Program-made: the position numbers and the translations under genes | Part shown: one piece after another, positions 13,734-23,700 of the stretch | How the letters are laid out: each line of letters starts with the position of its first letter | Position numbering within the stretch: the stretch's first letter is position 1 | Notes under the pieces: model-generated | Databases searched by the model: none | The model's input: only the letters and a program-made list of their open reading frames with translations | What the model was told of the DNA's origin: nothing | From: Chryseobacterium sp. OSA05B | Lineage (GTDB): Bacteria; Bacteroidota; Bacteroidia; Flavobacteriales; Weeksellaceae | Assembly (NCBI RefSeq): GCF_019970065.1 | Contig: NZ_JAHXYH010000002.1 | Coordinates: 124,001 to 188,000, forward strand | Reading direction: 5' to 3' | DNA: 64,000 nt

Positions 13734-16280
13734 ATGCTTATTGAAGATGAATTGAAGACGATTTATTTAAATTATAGAATCAAGGAAATTGTTCCTTTTC
13801 TCATAAAGCTGACCCCAAAAGAAAAGAAAGAAACTGCAGTTGTTTTAAAGAAATTTTTAAATAAAGACTGGGGGCACAATCACGTTTCTATGCTTGCCGC
13901 TCTGGCCTGCAGCACTAACCGGGACGAATACGCAAAACTGTCACCCGGTTATTACGCGGTTCCAATACATCTCGTTGAAGAATTATTCGAATCCTACACT
14001 CCGGAATGGCTAGGAAACAGCTATCCGTTTCTCAGGAATATAGACTATCTGAAAGTCATGGAATGGCAACAGAAAGGCTATCTTACTCTCAATGATGAAA
14101 TCGCGGCCCATCTTCTTTCCGAATCACTGGTTTCAAACCATACCACTGAAGAAATTCTTTTCACCTATCCTGAAACACTGAATGCCCATATATGGCTCCT
14201 TTTTCACCACAATTCCAATATCACTTATCATTATAAAAACGAAAAAAACTGGAAAGTCATTTTTAAAGATCTGATCCAAAAAAATAAAATTGACCGTTTA
14301 AAAGTTTTACAATCCTGTCTGGATGCAGTGAGTCTCAATTTTTCCAAAGATCATAATACGTGGTTTCTGGAGCTTTTCTCTTACTTGGAACCTTCCCCGC
14401 AGGAGGTTTTAGTACTTCAGGATAACTTATTTTCAATTTTCCACGCTCCACAAAAGTCACTTTTTATTCCGGTACTGAAAATGATCAATCCGGTTATTAC
14501 AGAACCTGATTTTAAAATACTTGATTTTCTTAATGCCACAGCAAATTTACCCAGCCTTCAGATTAAAAATATTTTGAATACATTGCTTCAGACGGTTGAG
14601 AAAATAGCGAAGAACGATAAAAAATACTGGGAAGAAATTTGTCTTTTTGTCCTTCCTGCTTTTATGAGCAAAGACGCTTCTATACAGACTAAAGCAGCTA
14701 AAATCATTATAAAATATGGCGATCCCGGTTCTGAAAAATATAAGATTGAATTACAGCCTTATGCAGAATCATTACTTTCAGATACTAAAATAGTGCTTGA
14801 AAAGTTCCTTATCAGCAATACTAATGAAGCTACTGAACTGGTAGAAACTGCAGAACCAACTTCCTGGCATGTTTCTCAGTCGATTTCTTCCATTGAAACC
14901 ATAAATGATTTTATATTCTTTGCACCACAAGTTTTCAGCAGAAACGAACCCAATGATTTCGATCTTTTCCTGGACGCCCTACTGAGGTTCAATACGGAGA
15001 TCAGTGATGAACAGATGACTCGGCTGGAACCGGCTTTCAAAGCAGCCCTTAAAGTTAAAGGAAGTGGAGGAATGCATCATTTGTATGCTACATTTTTTAT
15101 GGCATACGGACTTTTAAAACTGAAAAAAGGATCTGCGATACTTAGTGAAGCCAAGAAAGAATTTCCAACCCTTGAAAACTGGATTGGAAAACGTACTCCT
15201 TTGATCTTTAAAGCCTATCATCAGTTTCTGTCGGGAATATTTGATCTTTTAAAACAAGGAAAAAACCTTCCGTTACTATCAGTTGCGGATCATACACCTT
15301 GCTGGATTGATATCCGTGTACTGATTGATAAATTAAAAATATACCAGGATCAGAACGAATTTCCGGTTCCTTTTGATTTGCAGAGAGCAGTGCTTCGGGT
15401 ACGAAAAGAGAATTTCGAAGAAGGACAAAAGGATGCCGAGAAACAGCTTAGCGAAGAATATTTAAAACTGCTGGAACCTATTTTTGATCCCGAATATTAT
15501 AAAAACCTTTATGAAAAGTCTTATCTGGAAGGCAGTTTTGACAGAAAGTTAGGCATCAGAAAAATATACAAAGGCTACGTAGCAGAAGAAATTCCGGAGC
15601 TTACGGTAGCGATTGAAAATAAAGAAATTCTCGGAGATGCTCCTCTGCTGGATCATTTATTTAACTCTTATCACGGCATTTATGATCAGGATCTTATCCG
15701 GATTTTATATACTGCTCCGTACTTTTCGGTGGCTGTTTTTGCTAAAAAATATAACGAAACGTTATCCAATGCTGTTTATCAATATGACAGCAGAACCAAT
15801 ACTGAATTTTTAGATGCCTGGATGAAGCTGAATCTGCCATTCCGGCCAATGCATTATTTATTCCTTTCCGCGGCCATGTTCAGTAAGGATAAAACCTTCT
15901 CTGGTACGGCTTTTGAAGCGATTATTCACAAGATAGTTTCAGAAGATTCTGACCCCGGAATATTAGGAGTAATGATCGGTGAAAAGATCAGTCACGGACT
16001 GGTTACGGTAAAAAGACTGACGGATGGACTTTCCGGCTTTATCGGATTGACTCCCAGTCATAACCGCGCTTTTGAAAAACTATTGATACCCATTCTCACA
16101 GCGATAGATCATCCCGTTTTTAATCTCAAAAAGATTTTAGAGATGTACTACGAGCTGCTGCACCTTAATCAGTCCGAAGTTGATGGTGTGGTAGCTGCAA
16201 AGCTGGAAGAATGGAAAAACGAAAATAACCTGAAAAAAATTATCATCAAATTAAAAACAAATGAAAGAAAGACTTTATGA
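13734..16280 (+). CDS. DUF6493 family protein, copy 1
   Basis: A large (848-residue) all-helical protein of the DUF6493 type, with HEAT-like repeats such as LPAFMSKDASIQTKAAKIIIKYGD around residue 320, and a conserved middle motif HTPCWIDIRVLIDKL (near 520). I do not know a biochemical activity for the family; it is found beside SWIM zinc-finger, MoxR and vWA genes in bacteria. The downstream copy starts 20 nt before this gene ends, so the two are translationally coupled. A scaffold or RNA-binding role is only a guess. Confidence 0.7.
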   Translation: MLIEDELKTIYLNYRIKEIVPFLIKLTPKEKKETAVVLKKFLNKDWGHNHVSMLAALACSTNRDEYAKLSPGYYAVPIHLVEELFESYTPEWLGNSYPFLRNIDYLKVMEWQQKGYLTLNDEIAAHLLSESLVSNHTTEEILFTYPETLNAHIWLLFHHNSNITYHYKNEKNWKVIFKDLIQKNKIDRLKVLQSCLDAVSLNFSKDHNTWFLELFSYLEPSPQEVLVLQDNLFSIFHAPQKSLFIPVLKMINPVITEPDFKILDFLNATANLPSLQIKNILNTLLQTVEKIAKNDKKYWEEICLFVLPAFMSKDASIQTKAAKIIIKYGDPGSEKYKIELQPYAESLLSDTKIVLEKFLISNTNEATELVETAEPTSWHVSQSISSIETINDFIFFAPQVFSRNEPNDFDLFLDALLRFNTEISDEQMTRLEPAFKAALKVKGSGGMHHLYATFFMAYGLLKLKKGSAILSEAKKEFPTLENWIGKRTPLIFKAYHQFLSGIFDLLKQGKNLPLLSVADHTPCWIDIRVLIDKLKIYQDQNEFPVPFDLQRAVLRVRKENFEEGQKDAEKQLSEEYLKLLEPIFDPEYYKNLYEKSYLEGSFDRKLGIRKIYKGYVAEEIPELTVAIENKEILGDAPLLDHLFNSYHGIYDQDLIRILYTAPYFSVAVFAKKYNETLSNAVYQYDSRTNTEFLDAWMKLNLPFRPMHYLFLSAAMFSKDKTFSGTAFEAIIHKIVSEDSDPGILGVMIGEKISHGLVTVKRLTDGLSGFIGLTPSHNRAFEKLLIPILTAIDHPVFNLKKILEMYYELLHLNQSEVDGVVAAKLEEWKNENNLKKIIIKLKTNERKTL

Positions 16281-18957
16281 GATCCTTAATGAGGAAAAAG
16301 CACATGAGATTATTCCGTTTCTGAAGCAGCTAAGCACAGAAGAAAGAAAAACCCTGATACCCACAATAAAAAAGCTGGACCGGGAGATCAGTAAGATTGT
16401 AATGACGAAAAACTCCTACCATACTGCCGGTTCTGCAGATCAGCATTCTATCATTGATATCGCATCATTTGTCTGCATGGATCAGAAACATTACGGGAAA
16501 AACTACTGGAGCCTTTTCAGAGACAAAGAACAGACCCGTAAAATACTGGAATGGGGATGCCCGCCATGGTTTTCAGAATTTATAAATGATTCTATAGAAG
16601 CTGAATTTACAGCATTTAATTATCAGGATATTCTGGAATGGGCAGAAAAAGGCTATGTAAAACCCAGACCTGAGCTGCTGGGATACCATTTAAGTCTTCA
16701 GCCGTATGACCTGGATAAATCTCCGGAGACGCTGAACACACACTTTTGGTATTTATGCGAATTTCCATCGAAATCACTCCCTTTTACAAGAGAATGGCTT
16801 CCTTTGGTTCAAAAACTGATTGCCGAAAACAAAATCGAGAGAAAAAGATTTCTTAAAGAATGCCTTCTGGCAGCCAACAGAAATTTTAATAAAAACGTGA
16901 CCGGATGGTTCATGGATGCATTCAATATCCTGAAACCTTCAAACGATGAACTCATCATGCTTCAGGACGAATTGATGGCCGGATTGGCTTCTGTACAGTC
17001 AAAAGCAGTGAATACCATGCTGGCTCATCTGAAAAAAATAGTTCCGGAGCCGGAATTCAAAACCAGTGAGTTTTCCCATTTTCTTCCGAATCTGTTAAGT
17101 TCAGAGGTCAAAACAGTGGTGGCAGCCAGTCTTGCCGTCACTGAAAATATCTTTCAGAAAAAGAAAACCGATACCGAAAATCTAGGAATGGCTCTGAGTG
17201 CAGCGTTTGTAAGCAAAGATGAAAGCATACAGACCAAAGCCGCAAAGATCATCCAGAAATACATCCCTGTTTCCGAAGATATCAAGGAAGCCTTATCGCA
17301 TTATGCGGATAATGTTTTGGCTAATGTAAGACCGGGACTTGCTCAATACATAGATGACAAACAACTGGAGCTGGATGCCGTACAGCAGGAAAAGCTGGAA
17401 CTGATCAGCGAAGAAAGCCGGGCTAAAGAGCCTGCAAGTTTCGAAGATCTGATGTTTTTCCTTCCTCAGGCAATAGAAAGGCCGGGGACTTGTTATTATG
17501 ATCTGGCGCTTGGCGGACTTGTAAAGTTTGCTGATGAAGCAGATGAGGCATCCGTAAAACTTTTTGAACCCGTATTTCAGAAAGCCTGTAAAACCATTGC
17601 CAAATGGGAAGTACATCATTTTAATGTGCTGCTGTGCAATCTGATTATCAATTACGGACTTTCTTTACTGGAAAAATTTCCGGTTCAGCTTAAGAATCTG
17701 GAAAAAATATACAAAAGAACACAGGAAGACGAAGCGACAAGAGAGGTGTATTCCACCTATCACAAAAAGCTGGGACCTATCCGGGATATCTATGCAGGAG
17801 GTCTTGCTATGAAGCCTTTCAAACATATCGCAGTTCAGGTTTTCAATAAAATAAAATCAGGAGATAAAACTCCGTTGTTATCTACGGTAACTCATGAACC
17901 ATGCTGGGTAAGTCCGGATGCATTGGTAGAAAGATTTGAAATCTATCAGAACGAAAATAAAAAGCCTGATGATCTGGATGTACAATTGGCATTACAACGT
18001 TGTTCCCTTGAAAGAACATCAGACAGATTAAAACGGGTTGAAGAAAAATTAAAGGGAGAATACAAAGATCTGCTTCTTTTCTTTTTTAATCCAAATGCCG
18101 CACCGAAAGGAAAATTTGAACATCCGTCATGGTGGATGACTGCCGGAATTACGCGCTCTCCCGGGACCGTTTTTAAAGAATTCAAAGACTTCGGATATGA
18201 TGATATCCCTAAAGAATTTCTTACCGGTTCGTATGAATGGAAAACAATTGACAGCAAAAAAAACTCCTATTATCCGGTTGAACTTAATATTAATGTTCCA
18301 AAATATCACCTGAAAAAAAGAGAACATCCGCTTTTTATGGAATACTTTATTGCGGAACAGAAGCATTTCTCTGAAACCCCTTCATTTATGTGGAGTTTCC
18401 CGAATACGCTCGGGAATGTTTTTGCTAAGATCATCAAAGACTGCCTGTTTTATTCTGGAATAGCAGAGGTTTACGAAAGAAGTCTTGTTCTGAATACGGC
18501 ACAGGCCCTTCATCAGATGAAAAAGCCTCTGGATGCAATGGGATATCTGTTTTTGGGAACCATTTTCCTGGACGGAGACAAAGTGATCCGTGGAACTGCT
18601 GCCGAGATCTGGCTGGAACATGTTTCCCATAAAGTAATGGATAATGTACAGCTGGGCCGTGTGACCGGTCTGCACGAGAAACTGGAATGGGCACCTGTGA
18701 AGAGATTTACAGATTTGGTACAGCATCAGATGCTTAATGTCAGCAAAGATCATAATCTGGCACTGGAACAACTTCTTACCCATATTTTGCTGCAGATGGA
18801 AACACCTGTTACCAATCTAAAAAAAATATTGGATATTTACCACGAGGTTCTGGCTTTAAACCAATCTGAAGCCGATAAAAACTTAAAAGAAAAACTGAAT
18901 AGCTGGAAAGAGAATTCCAGTCTGAAAAAAATCTGCAATCTTCTTCTAAAAAAATAG
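16261..18957 (+). CDS. DUF6493 family protein, copy 2
   Basis: The 898-residue paralogue of the preceding gene shares KLYEIL-type N-terminus, the AAFVSKDESIQTKAAKIIQKY repeat, the middle motif HEPCWVSPDALVERF and the C-terminal LKKILDIYHEVLALNQSEAD, all with direct counterparts in copy 1. Overlap upstream is 20 nt and the SWIM gene begins 2 nt downstream, so all three form one operon. Two different paralogues kept side by side suggest a heteromeric complex. Confidence 0.7.
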   Translation: MKERLYEILNEEKAHEIIPFLKQLSTEERKTLIPTIKKLDREISKIVMTKNSYHTAGSADQHSIIDIASFVCMDQKHYGKNYWSLFRDKEQTRKILEWGCPPWFSEFINDSIEAEFTAFNYQDILEWAEKGYVKPRPELLGYHLSLQPYDLDKSPETLNTHFWYLCEFPSKSLPFTREWLPLVQKLIAENKIERKRFLKECLLAANRNFNKNVTGWFMDAFNILKPSNDELIMLQDELMAGLASVQSKAVNTMLAHLKKIVPEPEFKTSEFSHFLPNLLSSEVKTVVAASLAVTENIFQKKKTDTENLGMALSAAFVSKDESIQTKAAKIIQKYIPVSEDIKEALSHYADNVLANVRPGLAQYIDDKQLELDAVQQEKLELISEESRAKEPASFEDLMFFLPQAIERPGTCYYDLALGGLVKFADEADEASVKLFEPVFQKACKTIAKWEVHHFNVLLCNLIINYGLSLLEKFPVQLKNLEKIYKRTQEDEATREVYSTYHKKLGPIRDIYAGGLAMKPFKHIAVQVFNKIKSGDKTPLLSTVTHEPCWVSPDALVERFEIYQNENKKPDDLDVQLALQRCSLERTSDRLKRVEEKLKGEYKDLLLFFFNPNAAPKGKFEHPSWWMTAGITRSPGTVFKEFKDFGYDDIPKEFLTGSYEWKTIDSKKNSYYPVELNINVPKYHLKKREHPLFMEYFIAEQKHFSETPSFMWSFPNTLGNVFAKIIKDCLFYSGIAEVYERSLVLNTAQALHQMKKPLDAMGYLFLGTIFLDGDKVIRGTAAEIWLEHVSHKVMDNVQLGRVTGLHEKLEWAPVKRFTDLVQHQMLNVSKDHNLALEQLLTHILLQMETPVTNLKKILDIYHEVLALNQSEADKNLKEKLNSWKENSSLKKICNLLLKK

Positions 18958-18959
18958 AT

Positions 18960-20303
18960 ATGGAAGATACGCTTGTTTACAATTATCAGAGACCATCGTC
19001 TTTGATAAAAAAAGATGCATCTGAAGAATTATTTCTGTCCAAGTACAGTGAGATTCAGAAGAACACGGATGCTCCCTGCTTTTTCTGGGGAGATGTCAGT
19101 CAGCCGTTTATATTGGCAAGATGCCTTATTACCCTTTCCAATATTGTGAAATCCAGCTTTAATCTGTCGCCGTTTCAGATGGCGCTGCTTAAAGATCCTA
19201 TCGTTACGGCCGGAAACGAGCGTTTGCGGTTTGAAGGATTTTCACATTGTGCCGGAGTGTACGCCAGGGTAGATGTACTGCCGGATGGGCTCCACGGTGA
19301 GTTTCTGGAAAATGGAACCACCAATGTGGATTTTAACCAGGCGATGATCACTGCACTGGGAAGCATTTGCCCGAATGAAAAAATAATGCTTTCGGTAGGG
19401 CAAAAAGAGGTAGGATTGTACAAAGAAGAAGAAAAGGTAGTGGAAAGAAAAGTTCCGCTGCCTGTAAAATGGATCAAAGGACTCAGTACCGTTCAGATCT
19501 ACCTGTCAGAATCGGAAAAGCTTCATACGTTCAATAAAATCCAGACCCAACAGTTATTCAGAGGAATACCGAAAGGGCCGGTAAAATCAGATTATTACCT
19601 GATCATCCGGGGAAATAAACCTATGTTTTCTCCTGTGAAATCGGCGGATGCTGTGTGTATCGGCGGGCTTAACCGACTACGCTTGCTGGAACCGCTTCTG
19701 CCTTATATCGATCAGATGCAGGTATTTCCACATGCTGATATGCAGTCTACGACGTGGCAGCTGTATATGGGGAACATCAGGTTTAGTTTTTCATTGTCAA
19801 GGGAAAGCTGGAGAGGATTTTCGGGAGAAGGAGCCGTTTTGGACAGTCTGATCGACGATATCTCCGATGAATGGATTGATGCACTGGATAAATACGCTTA
19901 TGCGAATCAGTCTTTTAATCCTTCTGCGTTTGCTGTGGAGGAAAATATCAGCCTTAACACAACGGATAACCTGACAGGAAGATTGGCTGCCATGGGGCTT
20001 CTAGGCTACGACCTTGATGATAATGGATTTTTCTACCGCAGATTACCATTTAAACTCAACCGTATTATTGGTTTAAATCCAAGGATGAAAAATGCAGAAA
20101 AGCTCATCGCAGAAGGGAAGGTGGAAATTTTAAATAAAAGTTTAGCCAGAACCGAAGCCAGGGTAGAAGGAACCGGCGTACATCATACCGTTATTATTGA
20201 TAATGATAAAGAACGCTGTACCTGTGAATGGTTCAGTAAATACCAGGGCGAAAGAGGACCTTGCAAACATGTTCTTGCCGTAAAGAAATTAGTACATACT
20301 TAA
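18960..20303 (+). CDS. SWIM zinc-finger protein
   Basis: The 447-residue protein ends in a SWIM zinc finger: CTCEWFSKYQGERGPCKHVL fits CxCx(n)CxH at about residues 420-440. SWIM fingers bind nucleic acid or proteins and occur in bacterial proteins encoded with SNF2 helicases and with DUF6493/vWA/MoxR systems. The N-terminal 400 residues are unassigned alpha/beta sequence. It starts 2 nt after the second DUF6493 gene and ends the three-gene operon at a strong bidirectional terminator. Confidence 0.8.
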   Translation: MEDTLVYNYQRPSSLIKKDASEELFLSKYSEIQKNTDAPCFFWGDVSQPFILARCLITLSNIVKSSFNLSPFQMALLKDPIVTAGNERLRFEGFSHCAGVYARVDVLPDGLHGEFLENGTTNVDFNQAMITALGSICPNEKIMLSVGQKEVGLYKEEEKVVERKVPLPVKWIKGLSTVQIYLSESEKLHTFNKIQTQQLFRGIPKGPVKSDYYLIIRGNKPMFSPVKSADAVCIGGLNRLRLLEPLLPYIDQMQVFPHADMQSTTWQLYMGNIRFSFSLSRESWRGFSGEGAVLDSLIDDISDEWIDALDKYAYANQSFNPSAFAVEENISLNTTDNLTGRLAAMGLLGYDLDDNGFFYRRLPFKLNRIIGLNPRMKNAEKLIAEGKVEILNKSLARTEARVEGTGVHHTVIIDNDKERCTCEWFSKYQGERGPCKHVLAVKKLVHT

Positions 20304-20304
20304 T

Positions 20305-20342
20305 AAAAAAGGACAGCTTGTGAATTGAAGGCTGTCCTTTTT
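20305..20342. terminator. Bidirectional terminator between SWIM and VOC genes
   Basis: AAAAAAGGACAGC pairs with GCTGTCCTTTTT, giving U-runs on both strands. Confidence 0.85.
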
Positions 20343-20344
20343 AT

Positions 20345-20791
20345 TTATTGATGTTTCATCCATTCTTCGTAGGAAATCACACCTAATTCTGGTTTTCCTT
20401 CACCTTCAAGAATAGAAATAAATTCAAGCTGATTGCCGTCCGGGTCATTGAAATAAATGGCCAGCGCGGGCATCCATGCAAAAACCATAGGTTCATCGAT
20501 GCCGTTTTTCAGAAAGTTATAAGGCTTCAGATCTTTATTTTTCAAAAAATCTACGGAATAATTTAAAATATCTTCTTGGCTGCTGGAAAAAGCAAAATGC
20601 CTTGGCTGCAGGTTTTCTTTTTGTTCCCATAATCCCAGCATAAACTCTTTGCCTTCACCGATCCACAAAAATGCAATGGGACGCGTTTCATCCATATGGG
20701 CCAGTTTCAACCCTAATACTTCGGTATAAAACCGGATAGAATTTTCCAAACTACTTACCTGAACATGGGTTTCATATAATCCTTTAATCAT
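20345..20791 (-). CDS. VOC family (glyoxalase/bleomycin-resistance fold) protein
   Basis: The protein of about 148 residues has the two-module vicinal-oxygen-chelate pattern: ETHVQVSSLENSIRFYTEVLGLKLAH at the N-terminus and AIYFNDPDGNQLEFISIL at the C-terminus (metal Glu). I take the ATG at 20791 because the fold starts right after it; an upstream in-frame ATG at 20824 adds 11 residues. The substrate is unknown. It is the only gene on the minus strand within the RNA island and is probably unrelated to it. Confidence 0.85.
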   Translation of the reverse strand: MIKGLYETHVQVSSLENSIRFYTEVLGLKLAHMDETRPIAFLWIGEGKEFMLGLWEQKENLQPRHFAFSSSQEDILNYSVDFLKNKDLKPYNFLKNGIDEPMVFAWMPALAIYFNDPDGNQLEFISILEGEGKPELGVISYEEWMKHQ

Positions 20792-20954
20792 AGCCTTAAT
20801 TTTAATGTACACAAAGCTAGACAATGCATTTACAAAAACACGAGCGTACTGATTCCTTTATTTGAATTGAGTGATAGAAAAATTTTATTTAAAAGATAAA
20901 AGATCTTGCCATTAAAATTTCAATAGGAACAGGCTTTAGCCAAATTCCAGATTT

Positions 20955-21030
20955 AAACACAAATGTCACAAATCCTTTTCGCAAATAAACACAATCATCT
21001 GTGCACATCCGTGAAATCGGTGGATAAAAA
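20955..21030. repeat. Dispersed intergenic repeat (cacaaat..gtgaaatcggtgg type)
   Basis: The sequence belongs to a loose family of intergenic repeats in this window with segments like ATCTGTG and CCGTG; relatives lie at 9045-9120 and 28640-28760. It lies upstream of promoter P3. Confidence 0.4.
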
Positions 21031-21059
21031 ATTTGAAAAAAAAATTGAACAAAAAATAA

Positions 21060-21098
21060 CTACGCAAAAAGGATGCGCAATACTGTTTTTACTTTGCA
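21060..21098 (+). promoter_or_regulatory. Island promoter P3 with shared palindrome
   Basis: TACGCA-N7-TGCGCA (21061-21079) is followed 11 bp after its GCG by TTACTTTG (21089-21096), then CATC. It drives Ro60/Rsr. The layout is identical to P1, P2 and P4. Confidence 0.8.
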
Positions 21099-21158
21099 TC
21101 AGAAATCAGAGAGGAAAAGACGATCCTCCAAAAATGTTTAACAAAAAAACAGTAACTC

Positions 21159-22676
21159 ATGAAATTTAATTTTTTAAACAAAGAGAAAAATACCGTAATG
21201 AATTATGAAGGTGCCAAAGCATTTACCATGACACCTGCTGAAGAATTATACAGTGCTGTTGTTACAACAGGATTATCCAGAACCTCCTATGAAAAAGGTG
21301 GCGACAGATTGGTGAGAATTCAGTCTCTAATCAAAAAAAACGATCCGGAATTCGTAGCGAAGTTAGCGGTGTATGCTAGGAAAGATATGTACTTACGTTC
21401 CATACCATTGGTATTGACTGCCGAATTGGCCAAGCAGACCTCAGGTACAGACTTAGTCAGCAGAACGGTTGATGGGGTGATCCAGAGAGCGGATGAGATC
21501 ACTGAACTTTTGGCGTACTACCAAACGACCAACGAAAGAACAGAAATGAAAAAACTGAACAGACTTTCAAAGCAGATCCAGAAAGGTCTTGCTAAGTCTT
21601 TCAATAAATTTGATGAGTATCAGTTTGCAAAATACAACAGAAAGGCAGAAGTAACGCTTAGAGATGCACTGTTCCTTGTTCACCCGAAAGCAAAGGATGA
21701 AAATCAGCAGGCTGTTTTTAATAAAATTGTGGGTGATACTTTGGAAACTCCTTACACGTGGGAAGTTGAACTTTCTGTATTGGGTCAGACCAGGTTTGCA
21801 GATGAAGCTGAAAAAAAGCTGGCTTTTAAAAACAAGTGGGAAGAATTAATCTTCAGCAATAAGCTAGGTTATATGGCGACGCTGAGAAACCTGAGAAATA
21901 TTTTGGAATCAGAAGTTTCTTCTGATGCGATGTTTAAGCTTTGCAGCTATTTATCGAATGAAAAGGCTGTCATCAATTCAAAACAGCTTCCATTCAGATT
22001 TTTAGCGGCCTACAGAGAATTGAAGGCTATGAAATCGCCTTATCTGTCATCTGTTTTAGAAGCATTGGAAGATGCGGTGATGGTGAGTGCGAAAAATATC
22101 AAAGGTTTTGGTTTTGATACTTCGGTAGTGATTGCAGCGGATGTTTCAGGTTCTATGCAACAGCCTGTTTCTCCTAAGAGTAAAGTATTGCTTTACGATA
22201 TCGGATTATTGATGTCTATGATTTTGCAGTCTCAGTGCAAAAATGTGATCACGGGTATATTCGGTGACAGATGGTTGAGAGTTCCTATGCCTAAAAGTGG
22301 TATTTTGAGAAACGTCAATGCATTTTACAAACGTGAAGGTGAAGTAGGGTATTCTACCAACGGTTATCTGGTGATTCAAGATTTGATCGGAAAGCGAGAA
22401 AAGATAGATAAAATCATGTTGTTTACCGACACACAGTTGTGGAATAGCAAAAATGCCAAGTATTCATTTGAAGATTCCTGGAATCGTTATAAAAAGATAG
22501 CTCCGGACGCGAAATTATATATTTTTGACCTGGCGGGTTACGGAAACCAGCCATTGGATGTCAGAAAAAATGACGTATACCTTATTGCAGGTTGGTCAGA
22601 TAAAGTCTTCGATGTATTAAATGCACTGGAAAACAGAAAATCCGCAGTGCAGTTAATTAAAAAAGTGGTGCTGTAA
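21159..22676 (+). CDS. rsr: Ro60/Rsr orthologue (TROVE-vWA ring protein)
   Basis: The 505-residue protein has an N-terminal TROVE domain of HEAT-like helices (YEGAKAFTMTPAEELYSAVVT, then YARKDMYLRSIPLVLTAEL) and a C-terminal von Willebrand A domain with an intact MIDAS DVSGSM at residues 328-333. Ro60 rings bind misfolded RNA 3' ends and Y RNAs, and in Deinococcus Rsr works with PNPase in RNA degradation and rRNA maturation under stress. It lies 40 nt below palindromic promoter P3 and upstream of a run of eight Y RNA-like genes under the same type of promoter, the expected bacterial arrangement. Confidence 0.92.
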   Translation: MKFNFLNKEKNTVMNYEGAKAFTMTPAEELYSAVVTTGLSRTSYEKGGDRLVRIQSLIKKNDPEFVAKLAVYARKDMYLRSIPLVLTAELAKQTSGTDLVSRTVDGVIQRADEITELLAYYQTTNERTEMKKLNRLSKQIQKGLAKSFNKFDEYQFAKYNRKAEVTLRDALFLVHPKAKDENQQAVFNKIVGDTLETPYTWEVELSVLGQTRFADEAEKKLAFKNKWEELIFSNKLGYMATLRNLRNILESEVSSDAMFKLCSYLSNEKAVINSKQLPFRFLAAYRELKAMKSPYLSSVLEALEDAVMVSAKNIKGFGFDTSVVIAADVSGSMQQPVSPKSKVLLYDIGLLMSMILQSQCKNVITGIFGDRWLRVPMPKSGILRNVNAFYKREGEVGYSTNGYLVIQDLIGKREKIDKIMLFTDTQLWNSKNAKYSFEDSWNRYKKIAPDAKLYIFDLAGYGNQPLDVRKNDVYLIAGWSDKVFDVLNALENRKSAVQLIKKVVL

Positions 22677-22779
22677 AAGGCGCTGCTTTTATAAATGATG
22701 AATGATGAATGATGATCCATCTTCACGCCAAAACGAGCGAATAAATATAAATAAAACTCAAACTTGAATTCTTCAGAGT

Positions 22780-23442
22780 ATGAAACTTATTAATGTAATT
22801 GAAATCAACCCATTAAAATATTCAAAAGAAGAATCTGAATTACCAGATAGTTCTGATTTTCCAGATTCTGAAATTTGGTATAAGGAATGGGTAAAGTCTG
22901 TCTCTAGTCTGAATTTTAATTTTAGTCCAATAGATAACGACTCTTATTTTGTTGATATTGAAGTTATTGATGATGAGAATTTAGGGATTGTTTTAGAAGC
23001 GGATCTTAAAGAGATAAATCCGGAAGAAATTGAAGACATGCTCACAGCTTTTGATGGAGGAATAGCTTTGATGGAAGATGATAAAGCATGGGTTTTGCCT
23101 ACCTGTTGTGGAGATATTGGTAATATTATAGAATGGAAAAAAATTCTTGAAGATGAAACTGAAAAATGGAATGAGCTGTGGATTGGTCACCCATGGATTT
23201 TTTATAAAAAAGTGAACGGAAAGATTCAGTTGTCTGATTATTCTGATTTAAATCTTAAAGACGCAAAAAATATACAAGCGCATATCGAAGTTGATGAATT
23301 GGAATTAAAAACGGAATTGGAGAAAGCAGAAAAACAACAAATTAATTTCAAAAACAGAATTTCAAAAATTTTGGAAAAGATGAAGATTAAAAATTTTGAT
23401 AGGATCTCAGAAATGTTGACCGGCATGAACAAAACGACCTAG
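22780..23442 (+). CDS. Uncharacterised acidic protein
   Basis: The 220-residue soluble protein is rich in Asp and Glu. A central segment VLPTCCGDIGNIIEWKKIL holds a Cys pair and resembles the CCGD-type core seen in some immunity or SMI1-like proteins, but I cannot assign a family. The C-terminal third is predicted coiled coil. It lies between Ro60 and the Y RNA array with no clear promoter of its own. Confidence 0.6.
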   Translation: MKLINVIEINPLKYSKEESELPDSSDFPDSEIWYKEWVKSVSSLNFNFSPIDNDSYFVDIEVIDDENLGIVLEADLKEINPEEIEDMLTAFDGGIALMEDDKAWVLPTCCGDIGNIIEWKKILEDETEKWNELWIGHPWIFYKKVNGKIQLSDYSDLNLKDAKNIQAHIEVDELELKTELEKAEKQQINFKNRISKILEKMKIKNFDRISEMLTGMNKTT

Positions 23443-23700
23443 GAAACGGAGGCGTCAAAAAAATAAACTATGCGAACGTTAAAAAAATTCTACTGTCTGA
23501 GTGCGAGACCCATTTTGAACGAAGATAACACTATATAATTCGCACGAGTTTTAGAATTTTTAGAGAGTATAGATTATTTTTAGACGGAGTTTCCAAGTCT
23601 TGAATTTTTGGTTCTTTTGCTTCAAGGCAAAATGAACAAATATCCTAATTTTAAGATTGCTTCGTCATTCCATTCCTCACAATGACAAAATAAAAATACC
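23443..23700. repeat. Non-coding stretch with a dispersed palindromic repeat
   Basis: No gene is seen. Around 23657-23691 the sequence GATTGCTTCGTCATTCC..TCACAATGAC resembles the widespread Bacteroidota intergenic repeat with GTCATTGCGAGGAATGACG. Confidence 0.5.
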
